A stretch of 64,000 nt of DNA from contig NZ_JASISW010000010.1 in NCBI RefSeq assembly GCF_030063335.1, positions 1 through 64,000 of the forward strand, given 5' to 3'. Below are positions 42,765 through 52,706 of this stretch, piece by piece. The stretch comes from Rhodococcus sp. G-MC3 (GTDB taxonomy: Bacteria > Actinomycetota > Actinomycetes > Mycobacteriales > Mycobacteriaceae). A program made the position numbers and the translations under genes. Under the pieces are notes generated by a model that saw only the letters and a program-made list of their open reading frames with translations, ran no database searches and was not told where the DNA came from. Position 1 is the stretch's first letter. Every line of letters begins with the position of its first letter.

Positions 42765-43268
42765 TTACCGAATCTTGAAGATCACCACGCGCTGGACGAT
42801 GAAGTTGATCACCGTCGCGGTCCCCTGAGCCACCACGAACGCAAGGTTCGAGTACCAGAAGCCGTCGGGAAATGCCTGGTAGAGCCACGTGTAGATGCCG
42901 ACCTGAACGCCGAAGGTCGCGGCATACAACGCGACGACGGCAATGAATCGTGCGCGCGATGGCGCCGCGTTGAACGTCCATCGCCGATTGATCAAGTAGG
43001 CCGTTGTGGTGCCGAACACGAAGCCGATCGCCTTGGCCAGCGTCACGCCGACACCGAAAACGAAATGAAGCAGCAGGTTGAGGCCCTGATCGACGATGGC
43101 CGACAGCACACCCGTCGCCAAGAAACGGATGACCTGCGTCTTGAGGTCGAGGGCCTCGTCGGCGATATTTTCGGTCAGCGGCAGTTCGACGGGAAGCGGG
43201 ATGTGATGATGCAACTCGTCGTTCTCGGCTGACCAGTCGTCGGCGGTGGAACCATCGGGGGTGGACAC
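42765..43268 (-). CDS. GtrA-family protein next to dprE1 (Rv3789-like)
   Basis: A 167-residue protein with four membrane helices ([80 protein letters not shown]). NRRWTFN is the GtrA signature. Mycobacterial Rv3789 is the same type and lies beside dprE1; it has been proposed to flip decaprenyl-phosphoryl-arabinose or to recruit AftA. Here the gene is divergent from dprE1, which is a change of orientation. GTG at 43266-43268 is used; GTG at 43274 is an alternative. Confidence 0.88.
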   Translation of the reverse strand: MSTPDGSTADDWSAENDELHHHIPLPVELPLTENIADEALDLKTQVIRFLATGVLSAIVDQGLNLLLHFVFGVGVTLAKAIGFVFGTTTAYLINRRWTFNAAPSRARFIAVVALYAATFGVQVGIYTWLYQAFPDGFWYSNLAFVVAQGTATVINFIVQRVVIFKIR

Positions 43269-43347
43269 GATCACTGAGAGTAGCCGTCTGAGGAACCGGG
43301 AGCGCAGCCTGCGGAGCGACCCAGATGACCGGGTACCCTCTAGACCG

Positions 43348-44799
43348 ATGTCCACGACAGCCGACGACGCACTCTTCCCCCTGGAACCACAGGCCGGGAA
43401 CACTGCGCCGCTACCCACGCAGACCCGCACGCTCACCGGATGGGGACGTACCGTGCCTTCGACCGGTGAGGTGCTCGCCACCTCCGACCCCGAGCTGATC
43501 GCGAACGCGGTCAAGCAGGTCGCCGAGCAGAACGACTCCAAGCCTTCTCACCTCAGGCGCGGCGTCATCGCTCGCGGCCTAGGTCGGTCGTACGGCGACA
43601 ATGCCCAGAACTCCGGCGGCCTCGTCATCGACATGACGGCACTGAGCGGCATCCACAGCATCGATGCATCGACACGCATCGTCGATGTAGACGGTGGCGT
43701 CAACCTCGACCAGCTGATGCGGGCGGCTCTGCCGTTCGGCCTCTGGGTTCCGGTGCTCCCGGGAACCCGCCAGGTCACCATCGGTGGCGCGATCGGTACA
43801 GACATCCACGGCAAGAACCATCACAGCGCCGGCAGCTTCGGCAACCACGTGCGCTCGATGGAGTTGCTCACCGCTGACGGCCAGATCAGGCATCTGACTC
43901 CGACGGGCAAGACTGCGAAGCTCTTCTGGGCGACGGTCGGCGGCAACGGTCTGACCGGCATCATTCTGCGTGCGACCATCGAGATGACACCGACCGAGAC
44001 GGCGTACTTCATCGCCGACGGCGACGTCACCCAGAATCTCGACGAGACCATCGCCCTCCACAGCGACGGCAGCGAGAACAACTACGACTACTCGAGTGCG
44101 TGGTTCGACGCTGTTGCAGCGCCGCCGAAGCTCGGTCGTGCCGCTGTTTCACGTGGATCATTGGCGAAGCTCGATCAGCTACCGTCGAAGCTGCAGAAGG
44201 ATCCGCTTCGCTTCAACGCGAAGCCTTTGGTGACGTTCCCCGATGTATTTCCGAACGGATTGGCGAACAAGTACACGTTCTCTGCCGTCGGCGAGGTCTG
44301 GTATCGCAAGGCAGGCAACTACCGGAACAAGGTCCAGAGCCTGACTGCTTTCTACCACCCGCTCGACATGTTCGGTGAGTGGAATCGGGCGTACGGGTCC
44401 AATGGATTTCTGCAGTACCAGTTCGTGGTCCCACCGGAAGCCGTCGACGAGTTCAAGAAGATCATCGTCGACATCCAGCGATCGGGCCACTACTCGTTCC
44501 TCAACGTGTTCAAGCTGTTCGGCCCCGGAAACAAAGCGCCACTGAGCTTTCCGATCCCCGGCTGGAACATTTGCGTCGACTTCCCCATCAAGGCGGGGCT
44601 CAACGAGTTCGTTCGCGAGCTCGACAAGCGTGTCCTCGAATTCGGCGGACGCCTCTACACCGCCAAGGACTCACGCACCGACGCCGAGACCTTCCACGCG
44701 ATGTACCCGAAGATCGACGACTGGATCAAGACTCGCCGATCCGTCGACCCCACAGGCGTTTTCGCCTCCGATATGGCCAGAAGGTTGGAACTGCTGTGA
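43348..44799 (+). CDS. dprE1: Decaprenylphosphoryl-beta-D-ribose oxidase
   Basis: A 483-residue FAD flavoenzyme that oxidises decaprenyl-phosphoryl-ribose at C2. The FAD-binding half has [40 protein letters not shown] and [13 protein letters not shown]. The substrate half has [19 protein letters not shown] followed by ICVDFP, keeping the Cys attacked by benzothiazinones (Cys387 in M. tuberculosis), and [20 protein letters not shown]. The start ATG at 43348 matches the family. It overlaps dprE2 by GTGA, so the two are coupled. Confidence 0.97.
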   Translation: MSTTADDALFPLEPQAGNTAPLPTQTRTLTGWGRTVPSTGEVLATSDPELIANAVKQVAEQNDSKPSHLRRGVIARGLGRSYGDNAQNSGGLVIDMTALSGIHSIDASTRIVDVDGGVNLDQLMRAALPFGLWVPVLPGTRQVTIGGAIGTDIHGKNHHSAGSFGNHVRSMELLTADGQIRHLTPTGKTAKLFWATVGGNGLTGIILRATIEMTPTETAYFIADGDVTQNLDETIALHSDGSENNYDYSSAWFDAVAAPPKLGRAAVSRGSLAKLDQLPSKLQKDPLRFNAKPLVTFPDVFPNGLANKYTFSAVGEVWYRKAGNYRNKVQSLTAFYHPLDMFGEWNRAYGSNGFLQYQFVVPPEAVDEFKKIIVDIQRSGHYSFLNVFKLFGPGNKAPLSFPIPGWNICVDFPIKAGLNEFVRELDKRVLEFGGRLYTAKDSRTDAETFHAMYPKIDDWIKTRRSVDPTGVFASDMARRLELL

Positions 44800-45560
44800 C
44801 GATAGATGCCGTCGGTAACCCCCAGACGATTCTCGTGTTGGGAGGCACCAGCGAGATCGGTCTCGCCATCACCGAGGAGTACCTGTCGAAGTCGCCTGCC
44901 CGCGTGATCCTCGCGGCTCTGCCGAACGACCCTCTCCGTGACGCTTCCGTTGCACAGCTGAAAACCAAGGGCGCCAAGTCCGTCGACGTCATCGATTTCG
45001 ATGCACTCGACACCGAGGCACATACGAAGGTCATCGACGAGGCCTGGTCGAAGGGTGACGTCGACGTCGCAATCGTCGCGTTCGCGGTGGACTTCGATGC
45101 CGAGCAGCTGTGGCAGGACCAGCGCAAAGCAGTGCTGACCGCCAACATCAACTACACGGCATCGGTGTCGGTCGGCGTACTTCTCGGCCAGAAGATGAAG
45201 GCGCAGGCCTATGGCCGCATCATCGTCATGTCCTCGGTCGCCGGCGAGCGTGTGCGTCGATCGAACTTCGTCTACGGATCCACCAAAGCCGGTCTCGACG
45301 GCTTCTACCTCGGCCTCGGCGAAGCACTGCGCGAATTCGGTCCACGCGTCACCGTCATCCGTCCCGGAATGGTGCGCACCAAGTTCAGCGCTCACGTCAA
45401 GGAAGCGCCGCTGACGGTCGACAAGGAAGACATCGCCAAGCTGGCTGTCTCCGCGTCGCAGAAGGGCAAGGACCTGGTCTGGGCACCGGGTCCCTTCCGC
45501 TTCGTCATGATCGCGCTGCGGCACGTACCGCGTCCGATCTTCCGCAAGCTCCCCATCTAG
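44796..45560 (+). CDS. dprE2: Decaprenylphosphoryl-2-keto-beta-D-erythro-pentose reductase
   Basis: A 254-residue classical SDR that reduces the DprE1 product to decaprenyl-phosphoryl-arabinose, the only arabinose donor for arabinan. [16 protein letters not shown] binds [24 protein letters not shown] and [20 protein letters not shown] contain Asn and Ser, and [16 protein letters not shown] gives Tyr-x-x-x-Lys. GTG at 44796 overlaps the dprE1 stop. The next gene, aftA, begins at the very next base after its stop. Confidence 0.97.
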   Translation: MTIDAVGNPQTILVLGGTSEIGLAITEEYLSKSPARVILAALPNDPLRDASVAQLKTKGAKSVDVIDFDALDTEAHTKVIDEAWSKGDVDVAIVAFAVDFDAEQLWQDQRKAVLTANINYTASVSVGVLLGQKMKAQAYGRIIVMSSVAGERVRRSNFVYGSTKAGLDGFYLGLGEALREFGPRVTVIRPGMVRTKFSAHVKEAPLTVDKEDIAKLAVSASQKGKDLVWAPGPFRFVMIALRHVPRPIFRKLPI

Positions 45561-47552
45561 ATGAAACGAGCGCTCGGGACGGCTGTCGACGGCCTACTGG
45601 CCGCTCTCGTCGCCGTAGTAGTTGCGACGGTCGGGTTGTACACATTTTCGTTGGTCGAATGGCCTGCGTTCAACTCGTCCAACGTCACTCGTGCATTGAC
45701 GACGCTCGGCCAGGTCGTCTGCGCTGTCGCGTTCGCTGCGGCGATCGTGCTGTACCGCCGCGGCACCCGCGAGTGGTTGGCCAAAGTCCTCACGTGGGCC
45801 GGCCTGTCGGGCTTCGTCACAGTCACTCTCGGAATGCCGTTGGCCGCAACGAAGCTCTACCTGTTCGGCATCTCTGTCGACCAGGAATTTCGCACCGAAT
45901 ACCTCACGCGGCTCACCGACTCTGCTGCGCTGCGAGACATGACCTACCAGGACATTCCGCCGTTCTACCCCGCCGGATGGTTCTGGATCGGCGGTCGCGT
46001 CGCGAACCTGGTCGGCATGGACGGCTGGGAAGTGTTCAAGCCCTTCGCAATCGGATTCCTCGCCGTCACCGCCGTCCTGGCCTTCACACTGTGGAAGCAA
46101 CTGATCCGAACCGACTTGGCCGTGGCCGTCAGCGCGGTCACCACGGCAATAGTTCTCGCCTACGCTTCCCCGGAGGCCTACAGCGCCGTCATCGCCCTGC
46201 TCATCGCTCCGGCCTTTGTGCTGGCTTGGGGTGCGCTGAACCGGCCGGTATCGGCGTTTTCGGCCGCCCGCGCCGGCATGAATGGACCATCGCAACGGCT
46301 AGACGGCTCCAATGGTCCATTGATGCCAACCGGGGTGATGCCAACCGGGGTGACGCCAGAGCCGGGCAAGCAAAACTGGGGCTGGGGCGCGGTCATCGGC
46401 ACCGGCCTGTTCCTCGGACTCGCTGCGACGTTCTACACCCTCTACCTCGGCCTGGCTGCGTTCGCGATCACGCTGATGGCCGTCGTATCGGCGTTCCTCG
46501 GCATCAGAGCCGACAAGACCTGGCGAGCAGCCGTTCCAGTCGTGATTCGGCTCGCAGGAATTGCGGTCATCTCCGGACTCGTCGCTCTGACCGTGTGGTT
46601 GCCGTATCTGATCGACGCGCTCACCGGCACTCCGTCTACGTCCGGCACCGCGCTGCATTATCTGCCCGAATCGGGCGCGACACTGCCGTTCCCGATGTTC
46701 GAATTCTCTCTGCTCGGCGCGCTGTGTATGGCCGGGACACTGTGGATCGCGGTGCGCGCAGCAACGTCGCGGCGGGCACAGGCCCTCGGTGTCGGCGTTC
46801 TCGCCATCTACCTGTGGACGCTGCTGTCGATGGCAGCCACCGTCGCCGGCACCACTCTGCTGTCCTTCCGGCTCGAATCTGTGCTGATCGTATTGCTCGG
46901 GGCAGCAGGCGTTTTCGGTTTTCTCGAAGGATCCAAAGCGATCTATCAGGCCGTGAACGAGCCACCGAAGTTCAAGATTGCGGCGGTTGTCGTGGCGGCA
47001 GTCGGCGCCCTGTCGTTCGCACAGAACATTCCGCAGGTACTGCAGTCCGAGATCACCGTCGCCTACTCCGACACGGACGGTGACGGCATCCGCGCCGACA
47101 AGCGACCACCGAGCGCGGTGTCGTACTACGGCGACATTGACCGAGCACTCACCGACCAGCTGGGCAAGCCCAGGGACGAGACCGTGGTGCTCACTGCCGA
47201 CACATCGTTCCTCAGTTACTACCCGTACTTCGGTTTCCAGGCACTGACGTCGCACTACGCGAACCCGCTCGCACAGTTCGACCGTCGAGCAGCCGCCATC
47301 GAGGACTGGTCCACATTGGAGACGCCCGACGAACTCGTCGCCGCACTCGACAGCAGCGAATGGCGAGCACCCGACGCCTTCCTGTTTCGCCGGAGCGCCG
47401 ACGGTTACACGCTGCGCCTTGCCGAGGACGTGTATCCGAACGATCCGAACGTGCGCCGCTACAGCGTGGAATTCGACGAGACGCTTTTCGAGGATCCGCG
47501 ATTCCAGGTCACCGATATCGGACCGTTTGCGCTGGTCACCCGCATCTCTTAG
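45561..47552 (+). CDS. aftA: AftA: priming arabinofuranosyltransferase, with inserted palindromic element
   Basis: A 663-residue GT-C enzyme that puts the first arabinofuranose onto galactan. The N-terminal half has about 11 membrane helices; SVDQEFRTEYLTRLTDSAAL after helix 4 carries the acidic catalytic residue, followed by MTYQDIPPFYPAGWFWIGGR. The C-terminal third (SDTDGDGIRADKRPPSAVSY onward) is extracytoplasmic. Between two membrane helices, residues about 238-268 (MNGPSQRLDGSNGPLMPTGV and on) are encoded by a copy of the palindromic repeat found elsewhere in this window plus a doubled 15-bp unit, a stretch foreign to the protein. The gene abuts dprE2. Confidence 0.95.
   Translation: MKRALGTAVDGLLAALVAVVVATVGLYTFSLVEWPAFNSSNVTRALTTLGQVVCAVAFAAAIVLYRRGTREWLAKVLTWAGLSGFVTVTLGMPLAATKLYLFGISVDQEFRTEYLTRLTDSAALRDMTYQDIPPFYPAGWFWIGGRVANLVGMDGWEVFKPFAIGFLAVTAVLAFTLWKQLIRTDLAVAVSAVTTAIVLAYASPEAYSAVIALLIAPAFVLAWGALNRPVSAFSAARAGMNGPSQRLDGSNGPLMPTGVMPTGVTPEPGKQNWGWGAVIGTGLFLGLAATFYTLYLGLAAFAITLMAVVSAFLGIRADKTWRAAVPVVIRLAGIAVISGLVALTVWLPYLIDALTGTPSTSGTALHYLPESGATLPFPMFEFSLLGALCMAGTLWIAVRAATSRRAQALGVGVLAIYLWTLLSMAATVAGTTLLSFRLESVLIVLLGAAGVFGFLEGSKAIYQAVNEPPKFKIAAVVVAAVGALSFAQNIPQVLQSEITVAYSDTDGDGIRADKRPPSAVSYYGDIDRALTDQLGKPRDETVVLTADTSFLSYYPYFGFQALTSHYANPLAQFDRRAAAIEDWSTLETPDELVAALDSSEWRAPDAFLFRRSADGYTLRLAEDVYPNDPNVRRYSVEFDETLFEDPRFQVTDIGPFALVTRIS
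46275..46351. repeat. Palindromic element family 1 inside aftA, with 15-bp duplication
   Basis: GGCATGAATGGACCAT (46275-46290) pairs with ATGGTCCATTGATGCC (46312-46327) with one mismatch, enclosing CGCAACGGCTAGACGGCTCCA. It is followed by a duplicated 15-mer, GATGCCAACCGGGGT (46322-46336 and 46337-46351). The whole insert keeps the aftA frame. Four further copies of the palindrome lie in noncoding DNA at 56,040-57,450. Confidence 0.9.
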
Positions 47553-47587
47553 GTAAACTCGATAACGTTCACGTAACGTTCACCGCG

Positions 47588-49369
47588 ATGACAAACACCG
47601 ACCAGACTGTGCTGGAGCAGCCACGGACGGCTCTGTCGTCGAAAATCGAGGCCGCTTCGGCGCGTCTTCACCGCGGCGATGTCGCGGCCGCCGGGGCGTT
47701 CACCCTCGTCGCGTTCTTCGTGATGCACCGACAGTGGCGCAACCTCGGCAGCGGCTACCTGTACAACAGCGGCCAAGACCAGGCCATGTGGGAATGGTTC
47801 TTCTCCGTTGCCGCTCATTCGGTGGCACATCTCGAGAACCCGATGTCGAGCGATCTGCAGAATTACCCGCTCGGTGTAAACCTGATGGCCAACACTGCGA
47901 TGTTCGGGCTGTCGATTCCTCTTGCACCCGTCACGTTGCTCTTCGGCCCGACAGTAACCTGGGCGATCACGCTCACCGCAGGCCTCGCCGGCACCGCCTA
48001 TGCCTGGTACTGGCTGTTCTCGCGGACAGTCGGCGGCTCACGGGCAGCATCTGCGATCGGCGGCGCACTGTGCGGCTTCGCCCCCGGCATGATCAGTCAC
48101 GCGAACGGGCACCCCAACTTCGTCGTCCTGTTCATGCTCCCCGTCATCGCAGCCCTGGTCGTCCGCATCGCGAAGGGTGACGGCACGAAAAAGACGACCG
48201 TCGCGCTCGGTCTGGTCGTCGCACTGCAGATCATGCTCGGTGAGGAACCGTTGCTGATCTTCGCGATCGCTTTCGCACTGTTCGCCCTCGTCTACTACGC
48301 CGGTAAGCCCCGCGAGATCTGGCCGGTGATCACCCGCGTCGCAGCGCCGATCCCGCTCGCAGCCGTCATCGCGCTCGCACTCGTCGCATATCCCCTGTAC
48401 TGGCAGTTCTTCGGGCCTCAGAGCTACTCGTTCCTCGAACACGGCAACATGGGCAACGACGCCAAAGCGCTGTTCCAGTTCCCATCGCAGTCCATCGGCG
48501 GGGTCGCGACGCCCGGCCAGAACGTTCGTATCAACGCAACAGAAGAGAACGCCTACTTTGGGTGGCCCGTCCTCGTACTGAGCGGTGTGGCCGCACTGTG
48601 GCTGTGGCGCGAGTCCCGGGCCCGCGCAGCGGCGGTAACCGTCGTCGTGATGAGTGTTCTCTCTCTTGGTTCCGAACTGTTCCTCGGCAAGAACGATGCC
48701 GAAGTCGAACTGCCATGGCAGTGGCTCGCCGACAAGCCTCTCGTCGAATCCGTTCTTGAAACTCGCTTCGCGCTCGCGGCAATTCCACTCATTGCACTGC
48801 TGCTGGTACTTGCCACGGACAAGGCGTTCAGGCGCGGCGTGCGGCCGGTACCGGCACTCTGGTGCGCCGCGTTGGCACTGGCGCTCGTACCGTTGATTCC
48901 GACGCCACTCACCGCCGTCTCGAGAACACCCACGCCGTCGTTCTTCGCGAGTGGCGAGTGGAAGAACTATGTCGACGACGGATCGGTCGTCACCGTTCCC
49001 CTGCCCCGCCCCGAAGATGCACGGCCTCTCAAATGGCAGATCGATGCGGGCATGAGCTTTCCCCTTGCAGGCGGCTACTTCGTCGGGCCGAGCGATTCCG
49101 AGGACAAGAAAGCCAAGTACGGCGCGGTCGACCGCCCGACGGCCCTGCTACTCGGGTCGGTACTGAACTCGGGAACAGTCCCGGAAATCACCGCGGATCA
49201 GAGGACCAACGCACGCGAGGACCTGCAGTTCTGGGGCGCCGACGTGGTCGTCCTCCAACCCGGTCGCAACAGCGTTGCCCTACGGGACACAGTCGAAAAT
49301 CTGCTGGACATCGACGCCGAATATCACGACGGCGTCTGGATCTGGGACGTGCGCGCACTCGTGCGCTGA
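47588..49369 (+). CDS. Polytopic GT-C-like membrane protein between aftA and emb
   Basis: A 593-residue protein with about 11 helices and a C-terminal extracytoplasmic domain (after about residue 450; EWKNYVDDGSVVTVPLPRPE). The first loop, GYLYNSGQDQAMWEWFFSVA, with an Asp soon after helix 1, is placed like GT-C catalytic loops, and the next loop reads NYPLGVNLMANTAMFGLSIP. The likely role is a polyprenyl-phosphate-dependent glycosyltransferase acting on arabinan or a related glycan. Mycobacteria have no gene between aftA and embC, so this is an added component. Direct repeats TAACGTTCAC lie just upstream of the ATG. Confidence 0.75.
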   Translation: MTNTDQTVLEQPRTALSSKIEAASARLHRGDVAAAGAFTLVAFFVMHRQWRNLGSGYLYNSGQDQAMWEWFFSVAAHSVAHLENPMSSDLQNYPLGVNLMANTAMFGLSIPLAPVTLLFGPTVTWAITLTAGLAGTAYAWYWLFSRTVGGSRAASAIGGALCGFAPGMISHANGHPNFVVLFMLPVIAALVVRIAKGDGTKKTTVALGLVVALQIMLGEEPLLIFAIAFALFALVYYAGKPREIWPVITRVAAPIPLAAVIALALVAYPLYWQFFGPQSYSFLEHGNMGNDAKALFQFPSQSIGGVATPGQNVRINATEENAYFGWPVLVLSGVAALWLWRESRARAAAVTVVVMSVLSLGSELFLGKNDAEVELPWQWLADKPLVESVLETRFALAAIPLIALLLVLATDKAFRRGVRPVPALWCAALALALVPLIPTPLTAVSRTPTPSFFASGEWKNYVDDGSVVTVPLPRPEDARPLKWQIDAGMSFPLAGGYFVGPSDSEDKKAKYGAVDRPTALLLGSVLNSGTVPEITADQRTNAREDLQFWGADVVVLQPGRNSVALRDTVENLLDIDAEYHDGVWIWDVRALVR

Positions 49370-49406
49370 GCGCTACCGACATTGCCGTGCCCTAGCATCG
49401 AGAACC

Positions 49407-52400
49407 GTGTCCACTGTCGTAACCACCGAACCACGCCCGACGTCCCGCAACTCGTCATCACGCATCTCCGCGGGAATCGTCGCCATCGTTTCCGGTGTAA
49501 TCGCCGTTCTCGCCGCGATACTGACCCCGCTGTTGCCGGTCACGCAGGATTCGACGTCGATCAATTGGCCGCAGAACGGGACGCTGAATTCGGTGGAAGC
49601 GCCGCTGGTGTCGTACGCGCCGCTGTCCTTCGACGCGTCGATAGCGTGCCCGGTGATCGAAACTGCGGCGCCAGAGACACTCCTGCTCTCCACCACCGCA
49701 CCCGGCGCGCCCGACGCGCAGGGCGTCGGACTCGTCGTCACCCGTACCGATAGTGGCCTGCAAGCGGTTCTGCGCGAGCGTGTGCTTCTGACGCTGACCG
49801 ACGCCCAGCTTGCAGACTGCTCATCGGTGGACATCAGCTCGACCGCCACCGGATCGACGGCGTCGGCCGTTGGTACCGAGGCGACCGGCGAAATCGGCGG
49901 CGACTCGCGCCCACAGACCGTCGGCGTCTTCACCGAACTTCAGGGCGCCGTTCCAGCAGGCCTGAGTGTCGACGTCCAGATCGACTCGCGATTCTCGTCG
50001 ACCCCGACCGTACTCAAAAAGCTCGCGATGATCGCCGCGGTCATCTTCACGATCATCTCGCTGATCGCCCTGCACCGTCTCGATCTGCGCGACGGCAGGC
50101 GCGGACGCCGCTTCTTCCCAACGCACTGGCTACGGGTCACCGTCGTCGACGGGGTGGTTGCCGGAGTTCTGCTGGTGTGGCACTTCATCGGTGCGAACAC
50201 GTCCGACGACGGTTATCTGCTGACCATGGCTCGGGTATCCGAGCACGCCGGTTACATGGCGAACTACTACCGCTGGTTCGGTGTGCCCGAAGCGCCGTTC
50301 GGTATGCCGTATTACGACATGCTCGCGGCCTTCGCGAAGGTGTCAACGGCCAGCCCGTGGATGAGGCTCCCTGCCCTGATCGCGGCGCTGCTGTGTTGGG
50401 CCGTGATCAGCCGTGAGGTGATTCCGCGTCTCGGCCGCGCCGTGCGCTCGGACAAAGTCGCGATCTGGACTGCGGGGCTCATGTTCCTTGCATTCTGGCT
50501 CCCGTACGACAACGGACTTCGACCCGAACCCATCATCGCGCTCGGCGCGCTGCTGACATGGTGCTCCATCGAGCGCGCAATAGCGACAGGACGATTGCTC
50601 CCCGCTGCCATAGCCGTGCTGATCGCTGCGTTCTCGCTCGCCGCCGGACCCACCGGACTGATCTGCGTCGCTGCCCTCCTCGCCGGCGGACGGCCACTCG
50701 TTCGCGTCGTCCTCGCGCGGGCGCGCGCCGTGGGTTTCATGGCCGTTCTCGCGCCGATCTTCGCCTCGGGCGTCGTGATTCTCGCCGCTGTGTTCGCCGA
50801 CCAAACCCTCTCGACGGTCCTCGAGGCAACCCGTGCGCGCGCCGCCGTCGGGCCGAACGTCCCATGGTTCGAAGAACGCACGCGCTGGGACTCGCTCATG
50901 GAGATCACTCCCGACGGGTCGCTTGCTCGCCGCTTCGCGGTGTTCGTGATGCTGCTGTGCGTCATCACCACGGTCGTGGTGATGCTGCGTCGTAATGGCC
51001 GCATTCCGGGGGTCGCGCTCGGTCCGTCGCGACGCATCGTCGGCATCGTCGTCGGCGCGCTTGCGCTGATGATGTTCACCCCGACCAAATGGACCCACCA
51101 CTTCGGCGTCTACGCAGGCCTGGCCGCGTCACTTGCCGCCGTCGCCGCAATTGCCGTCGCGTCGGCCACTCGCGACAATCCGCGCAACCGCACCCTGTTC
51201 ACGGCGGCGGTGTTGTTTCTCACCGCGCTCGCCTTCACTGGATCCAACGGCTGGTGGTACGTCTCCAGCTACGGCATCCCGTGGTTCGACAAGCCGCCGA
51301 TGATTCTCGGCAAGGGCATCTCGACGGCCTTCCTCGGACTCACCGTGCTCACCCTTCTCTTCGCCGGCTGGCAGCACCTGCGCGCCCCCTACCGGGCATC
51401 GAATCGATCGGCGCGCTTCGGCGTATCGGCGCTGACAGTGGTCGCCGCGTTCGTGGTGCTGTTCGAGGTTCTCTCGTTCGCCAAGGGTGCCCTCGCCCAG
51501 TACCCCGCATACTCGGTGGCGCGCTCGAATCTCAACGCCTTGGCCGGGAATTCCTGCTCGCTAGCCAATGATGTTCTGGTGGAACAGGATCCCAACGACG
51601 CCATGTTGACCCCGATCGACTCGTCGGTCGCGGACTCGCTCGAAGGACCAGGCACCACCGGCTTCACCCCCGACGGCATCCCGGACGATCTGACCGCCGA
51701 CGCCGAAGACGTGTCGCAGGAGAGCACACGCGGATTCAGCGACGACTCCGACACCGATCAGCAGACGCCGAAATCGGCCGGATCGTCCGGAACCGAAGGC
51801 GGCACGACCGCCGGCGCCGGCATCAACGCAAGCTCGGTCGCATTGCCATTCGGCCTCGACCCATCGCGCACCCCCGTCCTCGGCAGCTACGGCGCCGACA
51901 CGTCGGAGCCCGCGACACTCACCACACAGTGGTTCTCGCTGCCCGCCACTCCTGATGGCGACTTCCTCGCGATCAGCGCGGCCGGGCGCATCCGGTCGGT
52001 CGACTCCGACGGCATCGTCGCGTCGGGGCAGCCGCTCGAAGTCGAATATGCCGCGGGGGACCAGGTTCTCGGCCGGGTCACACCGATCGATATCGGTCCG
52101 CAACCGTCGTGGCGCAATCTCCGCGTGCCGCTGTCGGACATTCCTACTGGCGTCGACCGCATTCGACTGGTCGCAACGGATTCCGATATCTCGCCCGACC
52201 AGTGGCTCGCGGTGACACCGCCCCGCATACCGCGCACTGTTCCACTCGTCGACGTCATCGGTCCCGACGTTCCGGTGATGCTCGACTGGACCGTCGCGCT
52301 CGGCTTCCCCTGCCAGCGTCCGTTCAACCACAAGGACGGCGTTGCTGAAGTACCCGAGTACCGGATTCTTCCGGATCGAAGCGGTGCTACAGCTCACAGT

Positions 52401-52619
52401 CCGGTGATGGATGCGTTCGGCGGCGGTCCCCTCGGCTGGCAGCAGCTCATCCTGTCGGCAGCGGTCATCCCGACCTACCTTCGCGACGACCTCGACCGCG
52501 ACTGGGGCTCCCTCGAGCGTTTCAGCCCGCTCGACCCATCCGCGACCCCGGCCGATCTGACGGTCGACACCGTCACTCGCAGCGGATGGAAGACGGAGGG
52601 TCCGATCCGGGTTGGTTGA
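49407..52619 (+). CDS. emb: Arabinosyltransferase, Emb family (first copy)
   Basis: A 1,070-residue GT-C arabinosyltransferase using decaprenyl-phosphoryl-arabinose. After the first membrane helix comes a lectin-like extracytoplasmic domain (residues 45-210), then the multi-helix core with the catalytic loop NTSDDGYLLTMARVSEHAGY and NYYRWFGVPEAPFGMPYYDM, where ethambutol-resistance changes cluster in mycobacteria. A C-terminal carbohydrate-binding domain follows (GFPCQRPFNHKDGVAEVPEY). Between core and C-domain lies an acidic low-complexity linker (SDDSDTDQQTPKSAGSSGTE). GTG at 49407 is chosen from family fit. Whether it is EmbC-like or EmbA/B-like needs a tree. Confidence 0.95.
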   Translation: MSTVVTTEPRPTSRNSSSRISAGIVAIVSGVIAVLAAILTPLLPVTQDSTSINWPQNGTLNSVEAPLVSYAPLSFDASIACPVIETAAPETLLLSTTAPGAPDAQGVGLVVTRTDSGLQAVLRERVLLTLTDAQLADCSSVDISSTATGSTASAVGTEATGEIGGDSRPQTVGVFTELQGAVPAGLSVDVQIDSRFSSTPTVLKKLAMIAAVIFTIISLIALHRLDLRDGRRGRRFFPTHWLRVTVVDGVVAGVLLVWHFIGANTSDDGYLLTMARVSEHAGYMANYYRWFGVPEAPFGMPYYDMLAAFAKVSTASPWMRLPALIAALLCWAVISREVIPRLGRAVRSDKVAIWTAGLMFLAFWLPYDNGLRPEPIIALGALLTWCSIERAIATGRLLPAAIAVLIAAFSLAAGPTGLICVAALLAGGRPLVRVVLARARAVGFMAVLAPIFASGVVILAAVFADQTLSTVLEATRARAAVGPNVPWFEERTRWDSLMEITPDGSLARRFAVFVMLLCVITTVVVMLRRNGRIPGVALGPSRRIVGIVVGALALMMFTPTKWTHHFGVYAGLAASLAAVAAIAVASATRDNPRNRTLFTAAVLFLTALAFTGSNGWWYVSSYGIPWFDKPPMILGKGISTAFLGLTVLTLLFAGWQHLRAPYRASNRSARFGVSALTVVAAFVVLFEVLSFAKGALAQYPAYSVARSNLNALAGNSCSLANDVLVEQDPNDAMLTPIDSSVADSLEGPGTTGFTPDGIPDDLTADAEDVSQESTRGFSDDSDTDQQTPKSAGSSGTEGGTTAGAGINASSVALPFGLDPSRTPVLGSYGADTSEPATLTTQWFSLPATPDGDFLAISAAGRIRSVDSDGIVASGQPLEVEYAAGDQVLGRVTPIDIGPQPSWRNLRVPLSDIPTGVDRIRLVATDSDISPDQWLAVTPPRIPRTVPLVDVIGPDVPVMLDWTVALGFPCQRPFNHKDGVAEVPEYRILPDRSGATAHSPVMDAFGGGPLGWQQLILSAAVIPTYLRDDLDRDWGSLERFSPLDPSATPADLTVDTVTRSGWKTEGPIRVG

Positions 52620-52706
52620 CGGCAGGCCGGATAAAACCGGCATTTACCCGGTTCTATCACGATGCGAATGCAGAGATTCGGTCACGCTCGCATAACATCG
52701 TGAATC

